Assembly (NCBI GenBank): GCA_023418915.1
Contig: JAEZYU010000050.1
Coordinates: forward strand, 62,001-126,000
Direction: 5' to 3'
Length of the DNA stretch: 64,000 nucleotides
Origin: Bacillota bacterium
GTDB taxonomy: Bacteria; Bacillota; Clostridia; Acetivibrionales; DTU013
Made by a program: the position numbers and the translations under genes. The notes beneath the pieces were generated by a model that saw nothing but the letters and a program-made list of their open reading frames with translations, searched no databases and was not told the DNA's origin. Positions 54,143 through 62,713 of this stretch are shown here, piece by piece. The first letter of the stretch is position 1, and every line of letters starts with the position of its first letter.

Positions 54143-54240
54143 AGTATATCATTATTCTGTAATTCCAGCTGTTAGTCTGTCAAAAATGTTTGAGACATCA
54201 AGCCGAACTGCATAATATACTGTTTCTAAGGGGTTCTGCG

Positions 54241-54702
54241 GTGAGGAATGTAATATATTATTTCACTGGAACAGGTAATTCCTTTATAGTGGCAAGGGAT
54301 ATTGCTGAAAAAATCAAGGCAGACCTGGTGCCGATTTCCAGAGCAATTGCCATGGAAAGTATCCATATTGATGCTGAGAGTATAGGATCATCTTTCCGGC
54401 GTATTTAGCTGCTTTATCTGGTTTGCCTCTTATCGTTGAGCACTTTGTTCAAAAAATTGACAATATTGAATCCTTACATATCTTTGCTGTTTGTACGTGT
54501 GGTGGGTATGAAAGTGTGAACGCCCTTGCGCCGCTCAATAGATTGAAGCAAGTCATAAAAGCTTGCGGTGGAAAACTATCAGGTGAGTATTCCACGAGGC
54601 TTCCAATGAACAACCTGGATTACGAGCATATCCCGATCCCGATAACCACAGATCATGATGTTATTTTCAAGAAAAGTAAGGACAAAATTGATAGTATTTG
54701 TA
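54241..54702 (+). pseudogene. Flavodoxin-domain (EFR1-like) protein, frameshifted and truncated
   Basis: GTG 54241 has AAGGGG upstream and starts a flavodoxin domain with the FMN phosphate loop YYFTGTGNSFIVARDIAEKI. The frame breaks at ~54395; a shifted frame resumes the fold (IIFPAYLAALSGLPLIVEHF, then FAVCTCGGYES and GEYSTRLPMNN). It fades out at ~54700 where a repeat pair begins. The ferredoxin half usual in EFR1 proteins is missing. Confidence 0.78.
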
Positions 54703-54704
54703 CC

Positions 54705-54783
54705 AGCAACTGCAGCATGGACGGCGAGAATCAGAACATAGGGAGTCAACGTAGTAACTGCAGCATGGACGGCGAGAATCAGC
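54705..54783 (+). repeat. Duplicated 29-bp segment
   Basis: AACTGCAGCATGGACGGCGA plus GAATCAG occurs at ~54707-54734 and ~54756-54783, 49 bp apart, between the flavodoxin remnant and the convergent endonuclease gene. Confidence 0.8.
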
Positions 54784-54792
54784 GGAATGGAT

Positions 54793-55674
54793 CTAATCTT
54801 TATCCAGTTTGCTCGGTTCAGGTTTTCCTACTGGAAGTAATGACCTTAACAAAGTGTGCATCTCATCGAACCTGCTTGTGCGTATTTGTATACGTTTCCC
54901 GAGACGAACCGAGAGATTATTCGCAAAAACCCTGCAAGCTTCTCTGTCGTATAACTGGATAGTGCTCAGATGCATTACTTCTATACCCTGCTTTTCAAGA
55001 ATAGCTGATCGTATAGCATCTCTGCCTTGTTCTGACGGGTTGCTGTGATGAGTAAAACTATCATATTCGACTGCCAATTTAGCCTTATTATAGTATAGAT
55101 CCACGAAGCAGCTGTTTTGTTCAAGTTGTGTTTTCTTTTCCTCTTTTATTTTGATTTCATGATTAAACTCTGCTCCATTGAGCCCGTAACCTCCCAGAAT
55201 ATGAGGAAGCGTCAGGATCATATATGTAAGTGATTCCATAATTGATGCTGAACCGTTCTCCATATACTTCAACGCCCGTAAAGCCTTACGGTGTCCTCGA
55301 TGCCCTGAAGTCTTAGCAAGAAAAGTACCAAGCTTTTGCTTTGTTGTGATCGCCGAAGAAGAAGAGTCAGATGTATTTGAACATAACTGAAGCCCCAGCA
55401 GGATAAGCCGGTGAATGCTCAATTCGGACGCAAGCTCCAGAAATAACAATTCAGGGGATGCAAAGGATTCGCCATTTAACGTTTTTATTGCGCCGGCTGG
55501 AAGATCAAGCTTACATGCATGGACCTTCTTGCCATTGGCATTGTATCGCTGGTTGTAGTTTGATACCGTAATATCGGGCGAATCGACTTTGTCAGCTTTA
55601 AAACCGAGGACAGCTTCAATACATGGAATATCCCATATTATTGCGGCGGTGTAGTGACTAAAATATTTCATCAT
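54793..55674 (-). CDS. Putative endonuclease-like protein (AbiEi-like N-terminus, DUF559-like C-terminus)
   Basis: This ~293-residue protein starts at ATG 55674 (MKYFSHYTAAIIWDIP), a beginning seen in AbiEi-like DNA-binding proteins. Residues ~195-275 look like a DUF559/Vsr-type nuclease core: VDLYYNKAKLAVEYDSFTHH, then RDAIRSAILEKQGIEVMHL. The pattern D-x-Y...AVEYD supplies plausible metal ligands. Such proteins are common, often in accessory regions. No ribosome binding site is obvious. A heavily deleted second copy of this gene lies at 58593-58680, so the locus has been duplicated. Confidence 0.6.
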   Translation of the reverse strand: MMKYFSHYTAAIIWDIPCIEAVLGFKADKVDSPDITVSNYNQRYNANGKKVHACKLDLPAGAIKTLNGESFASPELLFLELASELSIHRLILLGLQLCSNTSDSSSSAITTKQKLGTFLAKTSGHRGHRKALRALKYMENGSASIMESLTYMILTLPHILGGYGLNGAEFNHEIKIKEEKKTQLEQNSCFVDLYYNKAKLAVEYDSFTHHSNPSEQGRDAIRSAILEKQGIEVMHLSTIQLYDREACRVFANNLSVRLGKRIQIRTSRFDEMHTLLRSLLPVGKPEPSKLDKD

Positions 55675-55737
55675 GCAACTATGGTATATCAAAATGCTTG
55701 GAAATTCAATTAATGGGAAATAATATATAAATAATTT

Positions 55738-55893
55738 GGGAAATTGTTAAGTTTTTCAATTAATGGGATGAAATCTAAGGCAACAAGTGTGTTTCTAATG
55801 TGTTTAGGCTACATAACTCAAGGTTATAATGAATTATTGTGCCTCTTTATAGAAATTTTTATCCCACTAATTGAAAAACTTAACAATTTCCTG
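55738..55893 (+). mobile_element. MITE-like element with 32-bp terminal inverted repeats, copy 1
   Basis: The ends GGGAAATTGTTAAGTTTTTC and GAAAAACTTAACAATTTCCT are part of 32-bp inverted repeats with 30 matches, 156 bp apart overall, with no coding content. A second copy is at 58713-58871. Around both copies ~260 bp in total are shared (55640-55915 and 58620-58885). Confidence 0.8.
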
Positions 55894-55925
55894 GATAATT
55901 TCCCGTATGATCTGGCTGGGCCGAT

Positions 55926-56315
55926 GGCTAAGTGCGGGTTAGACCTTCGGCGAAGCCAGAGAGGCCTCCTAACAAACAAGCTGAGCCGCGGCTAAGTGCG
56001 GGTTAGACCTTCGGCGAAGCCAGAGAGGCCTCCTAACGAACAAGCTGAGCCTCGGCTAAGTGCGGGTTAGACCTTCGGCGAAGCCAGAGAGGCCTCCTAA
56101 CGAACAAGCTGAGCCTCGGCTAAGTGCGGGTGAGACCTTCGGCCGAAGCCGGAGAAGTCTCCTAACGAACAAGCTGAGCCTCGGTTAAGTGCGGGTGAGA
56201 CCTTCGGCCGAAGCCGGAGAGGCCTCCTAACAAACAAGTTGAGCCTCGGCTAAGTGCGGGTGAGACCTTCGGCCGAAGCCGGAGAAGTCTCCTAACGAAT
56301 AAGCTGAACCGCGGC
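55926..56315 (+). repeat. Six tandem units of 64-66 bp
   Basis: GGCTAAGTGCGGG starts at 55926, 55990, 56054, 56118, 56184 (as GGTTAAG) and 56248. Each unit holds a palindrome such as GAGACCTTC...GAGAAGTCTC, so transcripts would carry six hairpins. Units differ in a graded way along the array, as expected for slippage growth. There are no distinct spacers, so this is not CRISPR. Confidence 0.92.
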
Positions 56316-56385
56316 TATTCACAAAGAAGCCCGTTTTAAAGCATCTGCAAGTGAAATTCATCATTAATTTGCAGCCATTCTGGTT

Positions 56386-56632
56386 GAAAAACGCTTAGTG
56401 GCGGGTGCCGATTAACCTTTCAGATTTTTCTTTCGAAAAATCGATAGAAGACTATGCAAGCATATCTCCCGCCTGGGTAGCACAGGGGAGCAGCAAGCCT
56501 TGCTTGCGACTAGCTTCGTGGAAATACTGCTATAACACAAAACATCATTTGGATATTTTGAGATTTAGTAAGAGATTTTTCTACAAAAAAAATCTCTTTG
56601 AACTAAAGTGTTATAACATGGAAATCCATTAA
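56386..56632 (+). repeat. Element D, second copy
   Basis: Same head as upstream of ppa (GGCGGGTGCCGATTAACC, CAGATTTTTCTTTCGAAAAA, AGCAAGCCTTGCTTGCGAC) followed by a tail bounded by CTATAACAC and GTGTTATA with an inner AGAGATTTTT/AAAATCTCTT stem. A 75-codon frame over it is not kept in the next copy. Confidence 0.75.
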
Positions 56633-56645
56633 TAAAGACAATATA

Positions 56646-56708
56646 TTGACTAAAAAAACAATATATGATATGCTCGATAGACAATAGTAGACAATACATT
56701 GTCTATTG
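56646..56708 (+). promoter_or_regulatory. Promoter and operator of the marR-CPBP operon
   Basis: TTGACT (56646-56651) and TATGCT (56669-56674) have a 17-bp spacer. Directly after is the perfect palindrome TAGACAAT-AC-ATTGTCTA (56688-56705), with an extra half-site TAGACAAT at 56678-56685. Palindromes of this CAAT/ATTG form are typical MarR-family sites; the regulator gene lies ~300 bases downstream. Confidence 0.75.
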
Positions 56709-56765
56709 AATTTACTAAAATATTTATGTGTTATAGCGAGGCGGTAGATATCCCCCGTTTCTAGA

Positions 56766-56994
56766 AGTTACGGGTACCGATTAACCTTTCAGATTTTTCT
56801 TTTGAAAAAATCGATAGAAGACGATGCGAGCATATCTCCTGCCTGGGTAGCACAGGAGAGCAGCAGGCTTGCTAGCGACCAGCCTCGTTGAAATACTGCT
56901 ATATTACAAAACATCCTTTGGATATTTTATGATTTGGAAAGAAATTTTCCTACAAACGAATAGGTTTCTTTTAACCGAAGTGTTATAAGAAAGG
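56766..56994 (+). repeat. Element D, third copy, in the leader of the marR gene
   Basis: Same head and tail as the 56386 copy with scattered differences; the tail ends GTGTTATAAG immediately before the GAAAGGAGG of the marR-like gene. Because the promoter lies upstream, this copy is part of the mRNA leader. Confidence 0.75.
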
Positions 56995-57002
56995 AGGCAG
57001 GC

Positions 57003-57572
57003 ATGGATTTTGCAGAAGAGCTTAGAGATCTATTTCTAATGCAGCAAGTATACTCAACCTTATTATCAGTCAATAACAAGCTGCAGGCGGGAAGCGACAG
57101 ATATTTTTCGAAAATGTCATCCAGGCAATATATGGCAATGATGGCGGTTCTTCATTTACAGGAGAGCGAAGCAACAATCAATAATATAGCAAGAAAACTG
57201 GGGACTACAAAGCAAAACACCAAGCAACTCATTACTGCTTTGGTGAAAAAAAGATATGCAGTACTAAAGAAGAGCGAAACTGATCGACGCGCAGCCAATG
57301 TTGAAATAACGCCATTGGGTTTTTCTGAACTGCTTACGGCGAGTGAAATTGGCATCATGTTTTTAGCTGATGTTTTTAATGAATTTTCCGGTGATGAGTT
57401 GCAGGTATTATGGGATCTGCTGAAAAAGCTATACCGGTTTGACGGGAAAGAGCAGGATGGGTTTGAAACTGATGTCGGTGAGAACATCAAAATGGATAAA
57501 GCAGCACGCGAATTACAGGGAAAGGCGTTGCAAGCCTTTGCTGAAAAAAGAAAAGCGCTGAAGCTTAGATAG
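57003..57572 (+). CDS. MarR family transcriptional regulator
   Basis: This 189-residue protein has a winged-helix domain. SSRQYMAMMAVLHL is followed by the recognition helix NIARKLGTTKQNTKQLITAL and the wing KKSETDRRAANVEITPLG. The C-terminal ~50 residues form an extra helical tail. MarR proteins usually repress neighbours and release DNA on binding small ligands. GAAAGGAGG precedes ATG 57003. A fitting palindrome lies at its promoter. It heads a two-gene operon with a membrane protease. Confidence 0.9.
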   Translation: MDFAEELRDLFLMQQVYSTLLSVNNKLQAGSDRYFSKMSSRQYMAMMAVLHLQESEATINNIARKLGTTKQNTKQLITALVKKRYAVLKKSETDRRAANVEITPLGFSELLTASEIGIMFLADVFNEFSGDELQVLWDLLKKLYRFDGKEQDGFETDVGENIKMDKAARELQGKALQAFAEKRKALKLR

Positions 57573-57640
57573 TGTAATGCAGCTTATGAAAACGCTGCCA
57601 ACTGCCATATAAAGTAAATTCTAAAGGGGAGGAAAATCTT

Positions 57641-58360
57641 GTGAATAACAATGCGAAGCAGCTAAATGTGCTGCAGATAATACTGTTACATCTGACTCCA
57701 GGGTTACCTGTTCTGGCTATTGCATTCATATTATCAAGTCCTTATTGTGCAATAGGTCTTCCGTTTGTGATGTCAATTTATTTGTCTATTGCTCTTGGTC
57801 TTATACCAACACAGTTGCTAATAATGTATTTTATATCAAGGCGCAGCGGCAGAAAAATCAGGGATATTGTTTGTTTTACTGAAGGGACATCATTTATTAG
57901 AACTGTTTTGTGGGTGCTGCCTTTATATGCATTTATGGGATTCATTTTTTCAGCTTTACCTGATATCGAAAAGCCGCTTTGGACGATGTTTAACTGGGTG
58001 CCAGACTGGTTTCGCATCAACATTGACATTCTAAAGGATCGGCAATCGCTGATATTGCCGACAATTATACTTGCCTTCATTTTTAATGGACTTTTTGGGC
58101 CGATTACCGAGGAACTGTATTTTCGGGGATTTCTGCTGCCCCGCATGAGCAGGATGGGAAAGCTGGCTCCTATCGTCAATGTTGTTCTATTTTCAATATA
58201 TCATTTTTTTACACCCTGGGAAAACATTACACGTATTTTGGCTATTACACCTTATGTATACGCAGTTTGGTATAAAAGGAATATTCGAATTGGAATGATC
58301 GTGCATTGTCTGGGCAACTTAACTGGGATTTTGTTCACAGCGATGTATTTGTGGAGTTGA
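57641..58360 (+). CDS. CPBP family intramembrane metalloprotease
   Basis: This 239-residue membrane protein has about six to seven helices and the CAAX/CPBP active-site motif EELYFRGFLLPRM (~153), with the later His motifs FSIYHFFTPWEN and IVHCLGN. Family members cleave prenylated or other membrane proteins, or give bacteriocin self-protection. Its start has GGGGAGG nearby (GTG 57641). The pairing with MarR suggests ligand-induced expression. Confidence 0.88.
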   Translation: MNNNAKQLNVLQIILLHLTPGLPVLAIAFILSSPYCAIGLPFVMSIYLSIALGLIPTQLLIMYFISRRSGRKIRDIVCFTEGTSFIRTVLWVLPLYAFMGFIFSALPDIEKPLWTMFNWVPDWFRINIDILKDRQSLILPTIILAFIFNGLFGPITEELYFRGFLLPRMSRMGKLAPIVNVVLFSIYHFFTPWENITRILAITPYVYAVWYKRNIRIGMIVHCLGNLTGILFTAMYLWS

Positions 58361-58592
58361 TTTTTATTGATCACATTTTCATACATAATAAAGCAATTCA
58401 CTTCACACAAAAATAATTCATTTCACATCGATTTTTGTCCCGTTCACCACCCGATATGTCCTTTTTGCCAGAATGGCGGGGTCAAATTTCCTCATGCCTT
58501 CTATACTTGATATTGTAGCAGGATAGTGTAATGCAGCCTAAAAAATGCAGCCAACTACAACTATTAAAGTAAAGCTGCCAGCTGCAACTATC
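58361..58592 (+). other. Gene-free stretch with a repeat of the marR-CPBP junction
   Basis: No gene. GATAGTGTAATGCAGC at ~58524 repeats the sequence just after the marR stop (57570), and the following bases (AGCCAACTAC...AAAGTAAA) also match loosely, so a small duplication is present. Confidence 0.5.
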
Positions 58593-58680
58593 TTGCAAAA
58601 ATCCTGCAAGCATCTCTGTTGCGGCGGAAAGGTGACTAAAATATTTTATCATGCAATTATGGCATATTAAAATGCCTGAA
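58593..58680 (-). pseudogene. Deleted second copy of the endonuclease-like gene
   Basis: 58593-58620 (TTGCAAAAATCCTGCAAGCA...) matches the 3' part of the endonuclease gene at ~54913-54940. The next bases from 58619 (TTGCGGCGG...GTGACTAAAATATT) match its 5' part at ~55638. The ~700 bp between are gone. The MITE copy follows at the same distance as in the full copy. Confidence 0.75.
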
Positions 58681-58712
58681 AACTCAATTTATAGGAAATA
58701 ATTAATAAATAA

Positions 58713-58871
58713 TTCGGGAAATTGTTAAAAATTTCAACTAATGGGATAAAATACAAGGCGAAATGTGTGTTTCTAATGAGTTTAGGCTACATAACCCAAG
58801 GTTATGATGCATTATTGCGCCTCTTGATAGCATTTTCTGTCCCACTAATTGAAAAACTTAACAATTTCCCG
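58713..58871 (+). mobile_element. MITE-like element, copy 2
   Basis: TCGGGAAATTGTTAA and TTAACAATTTCCCGGA ends with the same internal sequence (GTTTAGGCTACATAACC) as copy 1. It is ~159 bp, about 85% alike by eye. Short GGTGGAACCTCTG repeats (three) follow at ~58937-58980. Confidence 0.8.
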
Positions 58872-59028
58872 GAATAATTCCCCGTATGATTTGTCAGAAC
58901 CTCCGAATGAGCACAGATAAACCTCAAACAAATCTGGTGGAACCTCTGGGTGGAACCTCTGGGTGGAACCTCCGGGTGATCCTGGAGGAACGGTATAGCC
59001 ATAAAACAGCAGCTTCGTACAGAACTTT

Positions 59029-59844
59029 TTACCTGATAATGTTCCTGCGCAGGAAAACGGTGCAAGACAACACATAGAACACCAGAGTATATATTCCCAT
59101 AAGACTCAGAATCTTTGCCGGACCGCCCCATACCTCTCCGCGCCCCAGTATGCTGCTGAAATATGGCACATATATATACATGAAGGTCCATGGACTGTAT
59201 GCTATCATGTCGGTATTTGAAAATACAGCCATCCAAACGTAGCATATAACAAACAGTATCACAGACAGTGTTATTGCTACAGAAGCCTTGGGCACCGATG
59301 TGCTGAAGAATAACATGATTGTTCCCAGAACAAATGCACCTGTCGAGCCAAGCAGGTAGCACTTTGCAATAAATATCACCGTATCCTGCCAACTCATGGT
59401 AAGCCCTGTAAACTCACTGATCTGATAATTCTCTGTAAATACGATGGTTTCCTGTCTGCCGTAAAGTATATCGGGTATAAAAAGTGTTGCCAGAAAAAAC
59501 AGCGAATAAAAAGTAAATATGGCTATGCACAAGGTCGCGACCTTGGCATTGAAAACTGTAAATCTTGATATCGGCCGCATAATTGAAAGCTTCAGAGTTC
59601 CTGATTCGTAATCCTCAGCTATCAGATATGATGCTGTCATAATAACGAAAAAGAAACCGAGCAGGGGCATCACGTTGTAAAGCAACTGGACAGACATCTC
59701 AGGACCCAATAACGTGCCATTTGATTTACTCACTATGAAGCACATAAACATTATGAATAGTATTGGTATTAGCAAAAAAATGTACAGTCTTTTCTGGCGA
59801 TAAAGCTTTGATAGTTCTGCCGAAAGTACTCTAAAAAAGCTCAT
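59029..59844 (-). CDS. ABC-2 type transporter permease, bacitracin/lantibiotic exporter type
   Basis: This 271-residue protein has six membrane helices and the layout of BcrB/LanE-like permeases: a start FRVLSAELSKLYRQKRLY with an amphipathic elbow, YESGTLKLSIMRPISR after helix 2, and a final hydrophobic helix. With the preceding ATPase it would expel a peptide antibiotic or lipid. ATG 59844 lies 14 bases inside the ATPase gene end, so the two are coupled. Confidence 0.87.
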   Translation of the reverse strand: MSFFRVLSAELSKLYRQKRLYIFLLIPILFIMFMCFIVSKSNGTLLGPEMSVQLLYNVMPLLGFFFVIMTASYLIAEDYESGTLKLSIMRPISRFTVFNAKVATLCIAIFTFYSLFFLATLFIPDILYGRQETIVFTENYQISEFTGLTMSWQDTVIFIAKCYLLGSTGAFVLGTIMLFFSTSVPKASVAITLSVILFVICYVWMAVFSNTDMIAYSPWTFMYIYVPYFSSILGRGEVWGGPAKILSLMGIYTLVFYVLSCTVFLRRNIIR

Positions 59845-60772
59845 TTGAGCTTCCTCCTTTTGTAGCCCTGATAAAGAGAGCTTCGAGTGACTGCAGCTGT
59901 CTGGTTACTGTTTCAACCGCGATACCATTGGATACCAGCAAGGTTGTAATGTCACTGAGTCTGCCCTTTTGTACGGTCACATTAAGCTTGTCCCCGGCAA
60001 GAGAACAAGCTGACACAATTTCCTGCTGCCTTACCAGTTTTTCAGCTGCTTCTGGATTGCCGACACTTATGACGGCCCTATCGCAGTCAGTTGACAGAAG
60101 GTCATCCAAATAACCTTCAATAACCATACGCCCGTTTGAGATAATGCCGACACGGTTGCATATAGTCTCGACTTCCCTTAATATGTGGGATGATATCAGG
60201 AAGGTTATGCCCAGATCACCGGCAAGCTGCCTGATGAATTCACGCAGCTCGATAACACCCTGCGGGTCAAGACCATTGGTAGGCTCATCGAGCACGACTA
60301 CCCCGGGGTTGTTCAGCAACGCTGCCGCGATACCGAGGCGCTGCCTCATGCCCAGTGAGTATGTTTTGACCTTTCTGTTTTTATCAGAGGTCAGACCTAC
60401 CGTATCAAGCACCTCATTTACACGTCTTCCGGTTATTCGGGGATAATACTTTGCAATAAGGCGCAGGTTGGCATAACCTGACATATAGTCGTAGAAAACC
60501 GGGTACTCAACAATCGCACCGAGGTTTGCCAGAGCTGAGTTGTGATCCTTTTTGATATCCATTGAGCATATCTCGATACTTCCGGCATCCGGACGGATCA
60601 AGCCGGTGATCATGCGGATAGTTGTTGTTTTTCCTGAACCGTTGGGTCCGAGAAAACCGTAGACATCTCCCTTATAAGCAGTCAGTGACAGGCTATTCAC
60701 AGCCTGCCTGCTGCCATAACTTTTTGATATATTATTCAATTTGAGTACGATTTCTTTTTCAAGTTCCGGCAT
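59831..60772 (-). CDS. ABC transporter ATP-binding protein, BcrA-like
   Basis: This ~313-residue ATPase has Walker A GPNGSGKTT (~38), signature YSLGMRQRLGIAAAL (~140), Walker B VVVLDEPTNGLDPQG and switch SSHIL. The C-terminal ~90 residues resemble those of bacitracin-type exporters. ATG 60772 with AAGGGAA upstream is preferred to TTG 60778. No regulator gene lies beside it. The leader 60773-60979 is AT-rich and holds divergent promoters, including one for the zinc-ribbon gene. Confidence 0.92.
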   Translation of the reverse strand: MPELEKEIVLKLNNISKSYGSRQAVNSLSLTAYKGDVYGFLGPNGSGKTTTIRMITGLIRPDAGSIEICSMDIKKDHNSALANLGAIVEYPVFYDYMSGYANLRLIAKYYPRITGRRVNEVLDTVGLTSDKNRKVKTYSLGMRQRLGIAAALLNNPGVVVLDEPTNGLDPQGVIELREFIRQLAGDLGITFLISSHILREVETICNRVGIISNGRMVIEGYLDDLLSTDCDRAVISVGNPEAAEKLVRQQEIVSACSLAGDKLNVTVQKGRLSDITTLLVSNGIAVETVTRQLQSLEALFIRATKGGSSNELF

Positions 60773-60979
60773 AATCAATTCCCTTAAATTACATAAATAT
60801 AAAATAGATAGTAAAACATTATTGTCTTTTTACATGATCTATGAAATATTTTACCATTGTATGTTGATATATGTAAATAGATACTTCTGAAGGGACAAAA
60901 GCTGCAGACTATATAAAAAAGCAATGTATTGTGCTACAATATTAGCAATATATAGAAATTTTTTAGAAGGGGGTTCAAG

Positions 60980-61342
60980 ATGATCTGTCCTTTCTGTCAA
61001 AAGGATACATCCTTGGTATTAAGACACTGTCAAAACTGCAATGCCGATCTGGAGGAATATCGCACAAAACGTAACCAGAGCATACAGGGAACCGGGAACA
61101 TCTATATTGGAAAAGGTTTTGAACTGGAAACGCTGTTACTAAAACTGGGACCGATAGGCGGTATAATATTGATGCTGTTTTCTGCAGTTGTTTTTATTGC
61201 AGCGCTGCTGGATGGAGTGATATATTTCTACCTGCCTATTCTTTTCTTAATAGGAGTGTATGGCTTAATCGAAGGCATCAGACGGAACAAAAAAAGAAAG
61301 CAGCATAGGGAGATGAAAGAGAGAGGGGAAATACTGGAATAA
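60980..61342 (+). CDS. Zinc-ribbon membrane protein, hypothetical
   Basis: The 120-residue protein starts with a zinc ribbon (CPFCQKDTS and CQNCNADLE). A linker follows, then two membrane helices (~55-78 and ~82-100) and a very basic tail (RRNKKRKQHREMKERG). AGAAGGGGG precedes ATG 60980. Such proteins are frequent in Firmicutes without a known role. It stands alone before a terminator. Confidence 0.75.
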   Translation: MICPFCQKDTSLVLRHCQNCNADLEEYRTKRNQSIQGTGNIYIGKGFELETLLLKLGPIGGIILMLFSAVVFIAALLDGVIYFYLPILFLIGVYGLIEGIRRNKKRKQHREMKERGEILE

Positions 61343-61368
61343 CTTAAAAGAGAATCAGATTCAATAAG

Positions 61369-61403
61369 AAGAGCGCCGGCATTTAAATGCGGCGCTCTTT
61401 TTT
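61369..61403 (+). terminator. Terminator of the zinc-ribbon gene
   Basis: AAGAGCGCCG-G-CATTTAAATG-C-GGCGCTCTT followed by TTTT; probably used from both sides. Confidence 0.88.
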
Positions 61404-61519
61404 GTAGGATCACACTTGCTGAGGGTTTAAGTGTGGGCACATTGTAGTTGGTGCAGGCACATTGTAGTCGGCGCTGATATATAGCAGCCGGCTATTTGTT
61501 GACGGCTACAGGTGCCGCT

Positions 61520-62668
61520 CTAAATTTCAGGCAGCTCAATCTCGATTTCGCGGCCAAGCTCTGCGGACTTTACGATACCATCAAGGATTGCCTGGTTGTA
61601 GAAAATCTGGCTGGATGGTACAGGCGCTTCGCCGCCGTTTCTGACTGCATCGGCAAAGGAGCGAAGCTTTTTGTAAAAGAGGCCGCCCTGTGTTTTGTCC
61701 GGCGGGCATAGCGGTATTTCCGCCTCTATGTGGTTGCCTGCCACATCCTTATACAGCTTCATCGGGCCGCCGACGGAACCGTTCCAGCACTCTGTAGCCG
61801 GTATCCTGAGTGCGCCTTCGGTGCCCATGATGATCGTATCTCCGGGGGAGTCGATATGCATCGCCCAGGCGATCCTGAAGTCCAGTATTATACCGCCTTC
61901 CAGACGGATAAATGCTGCGGCGAAATCGTCAACATCAAATCTTGCGGCATCTGCCGGATTATTGTATTTTGGATTTGCTCCAAAGAAGCTGGATTTATAC
62001 CCCGAAACAGTAAGAGGCTTTGGGTAATCGATGGCATTTAGTACCATGTCCAGCGAATAACAGCCAATGTCGCCCAAAGCTCCGATCCCTGCGGTCTTTT
62101 TCTCGATAAAGGTACTGTTCGGAATACCTCTTCTGCGGCCTCCGCCGGTCTGGATATAGTAGATGCGGCCAAGCTCGCCGGATTGAACAATCTTTTTTAT
62201 CATTTTCATGTTCTCGTCCATGCGGGGCTGGAAGCCAATAGACAAAAGCTTGCCGCTCTGATTTTCGGCCCGGATGATATCGGCTGCCTCTTCAGTTGTG
62301 ACGCACATGGGTTTCTCCAAAAGCACATTTACACCCTTTTTTAATGAATCTATGGTGCATTCGGCATGCGTGCAGTTATAGGTACATACACATACAGCAT
62401 CCAGTTCTTCTGCTTCCAGCATCGATTTATGGTCAGGGTAGCACCTTACATTAGGCAAGTCGTATCTTTTGAAGAATTTTTCGGCCTTGCCGCTGATAAA
62501 ATCGGCGCCTGCAACGATTTCGACATCAGGCATAAGCTTCAGGCTCTCCACATGGGCTTCTGCGATCCAGCCAGTGCCTATGATACCGAATTTCAGCTTC
62601 CTCGATGTATTGATTGTCTCTTCGCTTTCAGACGGTGGTGTAAATTGGTTCAATACTGAATCTGACAT
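61520..62668 (-). CDS. Gfo/Idh/MocA family oxidoreductase
   Basis: This 382-residue enzyme has a ~25-residue N-terminal extension before the Rossmann motif FGIIGTGWIAEAHVESL. EKPMCVTTEEA (~118) and GIGALGDIGCYSLDMVL follow, the last with the usual catalytic region. GAGGAGGAG precedes ATG 62668. It follows an isomerase gene by 45 bases and repeats the isomerase-oxidoreductase pairing seen at 25-30 kb, here on the other strand and next to a different AraC gene. The substrate is probably a sugar or inositol derivative. Confidence 0.9.
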   Translation of the reverse strand: MSDSVLNQFTPPSESEETINTSRKLKFGIIGTGWIAEAHVESLKLMPDVEIVAGADFISGKAEKFFKRYDLPNVRCYPDHKSMLEAEELDAVCVCTYNCTHAECTIDSLKKGVNVLLEKPMCVTTEEAADIIRAENQSGKLLSIGFQPRMDENMKMIKKIVQSGELGRIYYIQTGGGRRRGIPNSTFIEKKTAGIGALGDIGCYSLDMVLNAIDYPKPLTVSGYKSSFFGANPKYNNPADAARFDVDDFAAAFIRLEGGIILDFRIAWAMHIDSPGDTIIMGTEGALRIPATECWNGSVGGPMKLYKDVAGNHIEAEIPLCPPDKTQGGLFYKKLRSFADAVRNGGEAPVPSSQIFYNQAILDGIVKSAELGREIEIELPEI

Positions 62669-62713
62669 AAATTCTCCTCCTCATTATAGATTTTCCAGGT
62701 ATCGTACACTGAA

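Noticed and set aside
55926..56315. CRISPR array
   Set aside because: Whole 64-66 bp units repeat with no unique spacers and no cas genes; a minisatellite fits better. The same applies to 4672-4985 and 27547-27684.
56405..56632. 75-residue protein on the plus strand
   Set aside because: It lies in element D; the corresponding frame is broken in the copies at 56766 and 49570, so it is not maintained as protein.
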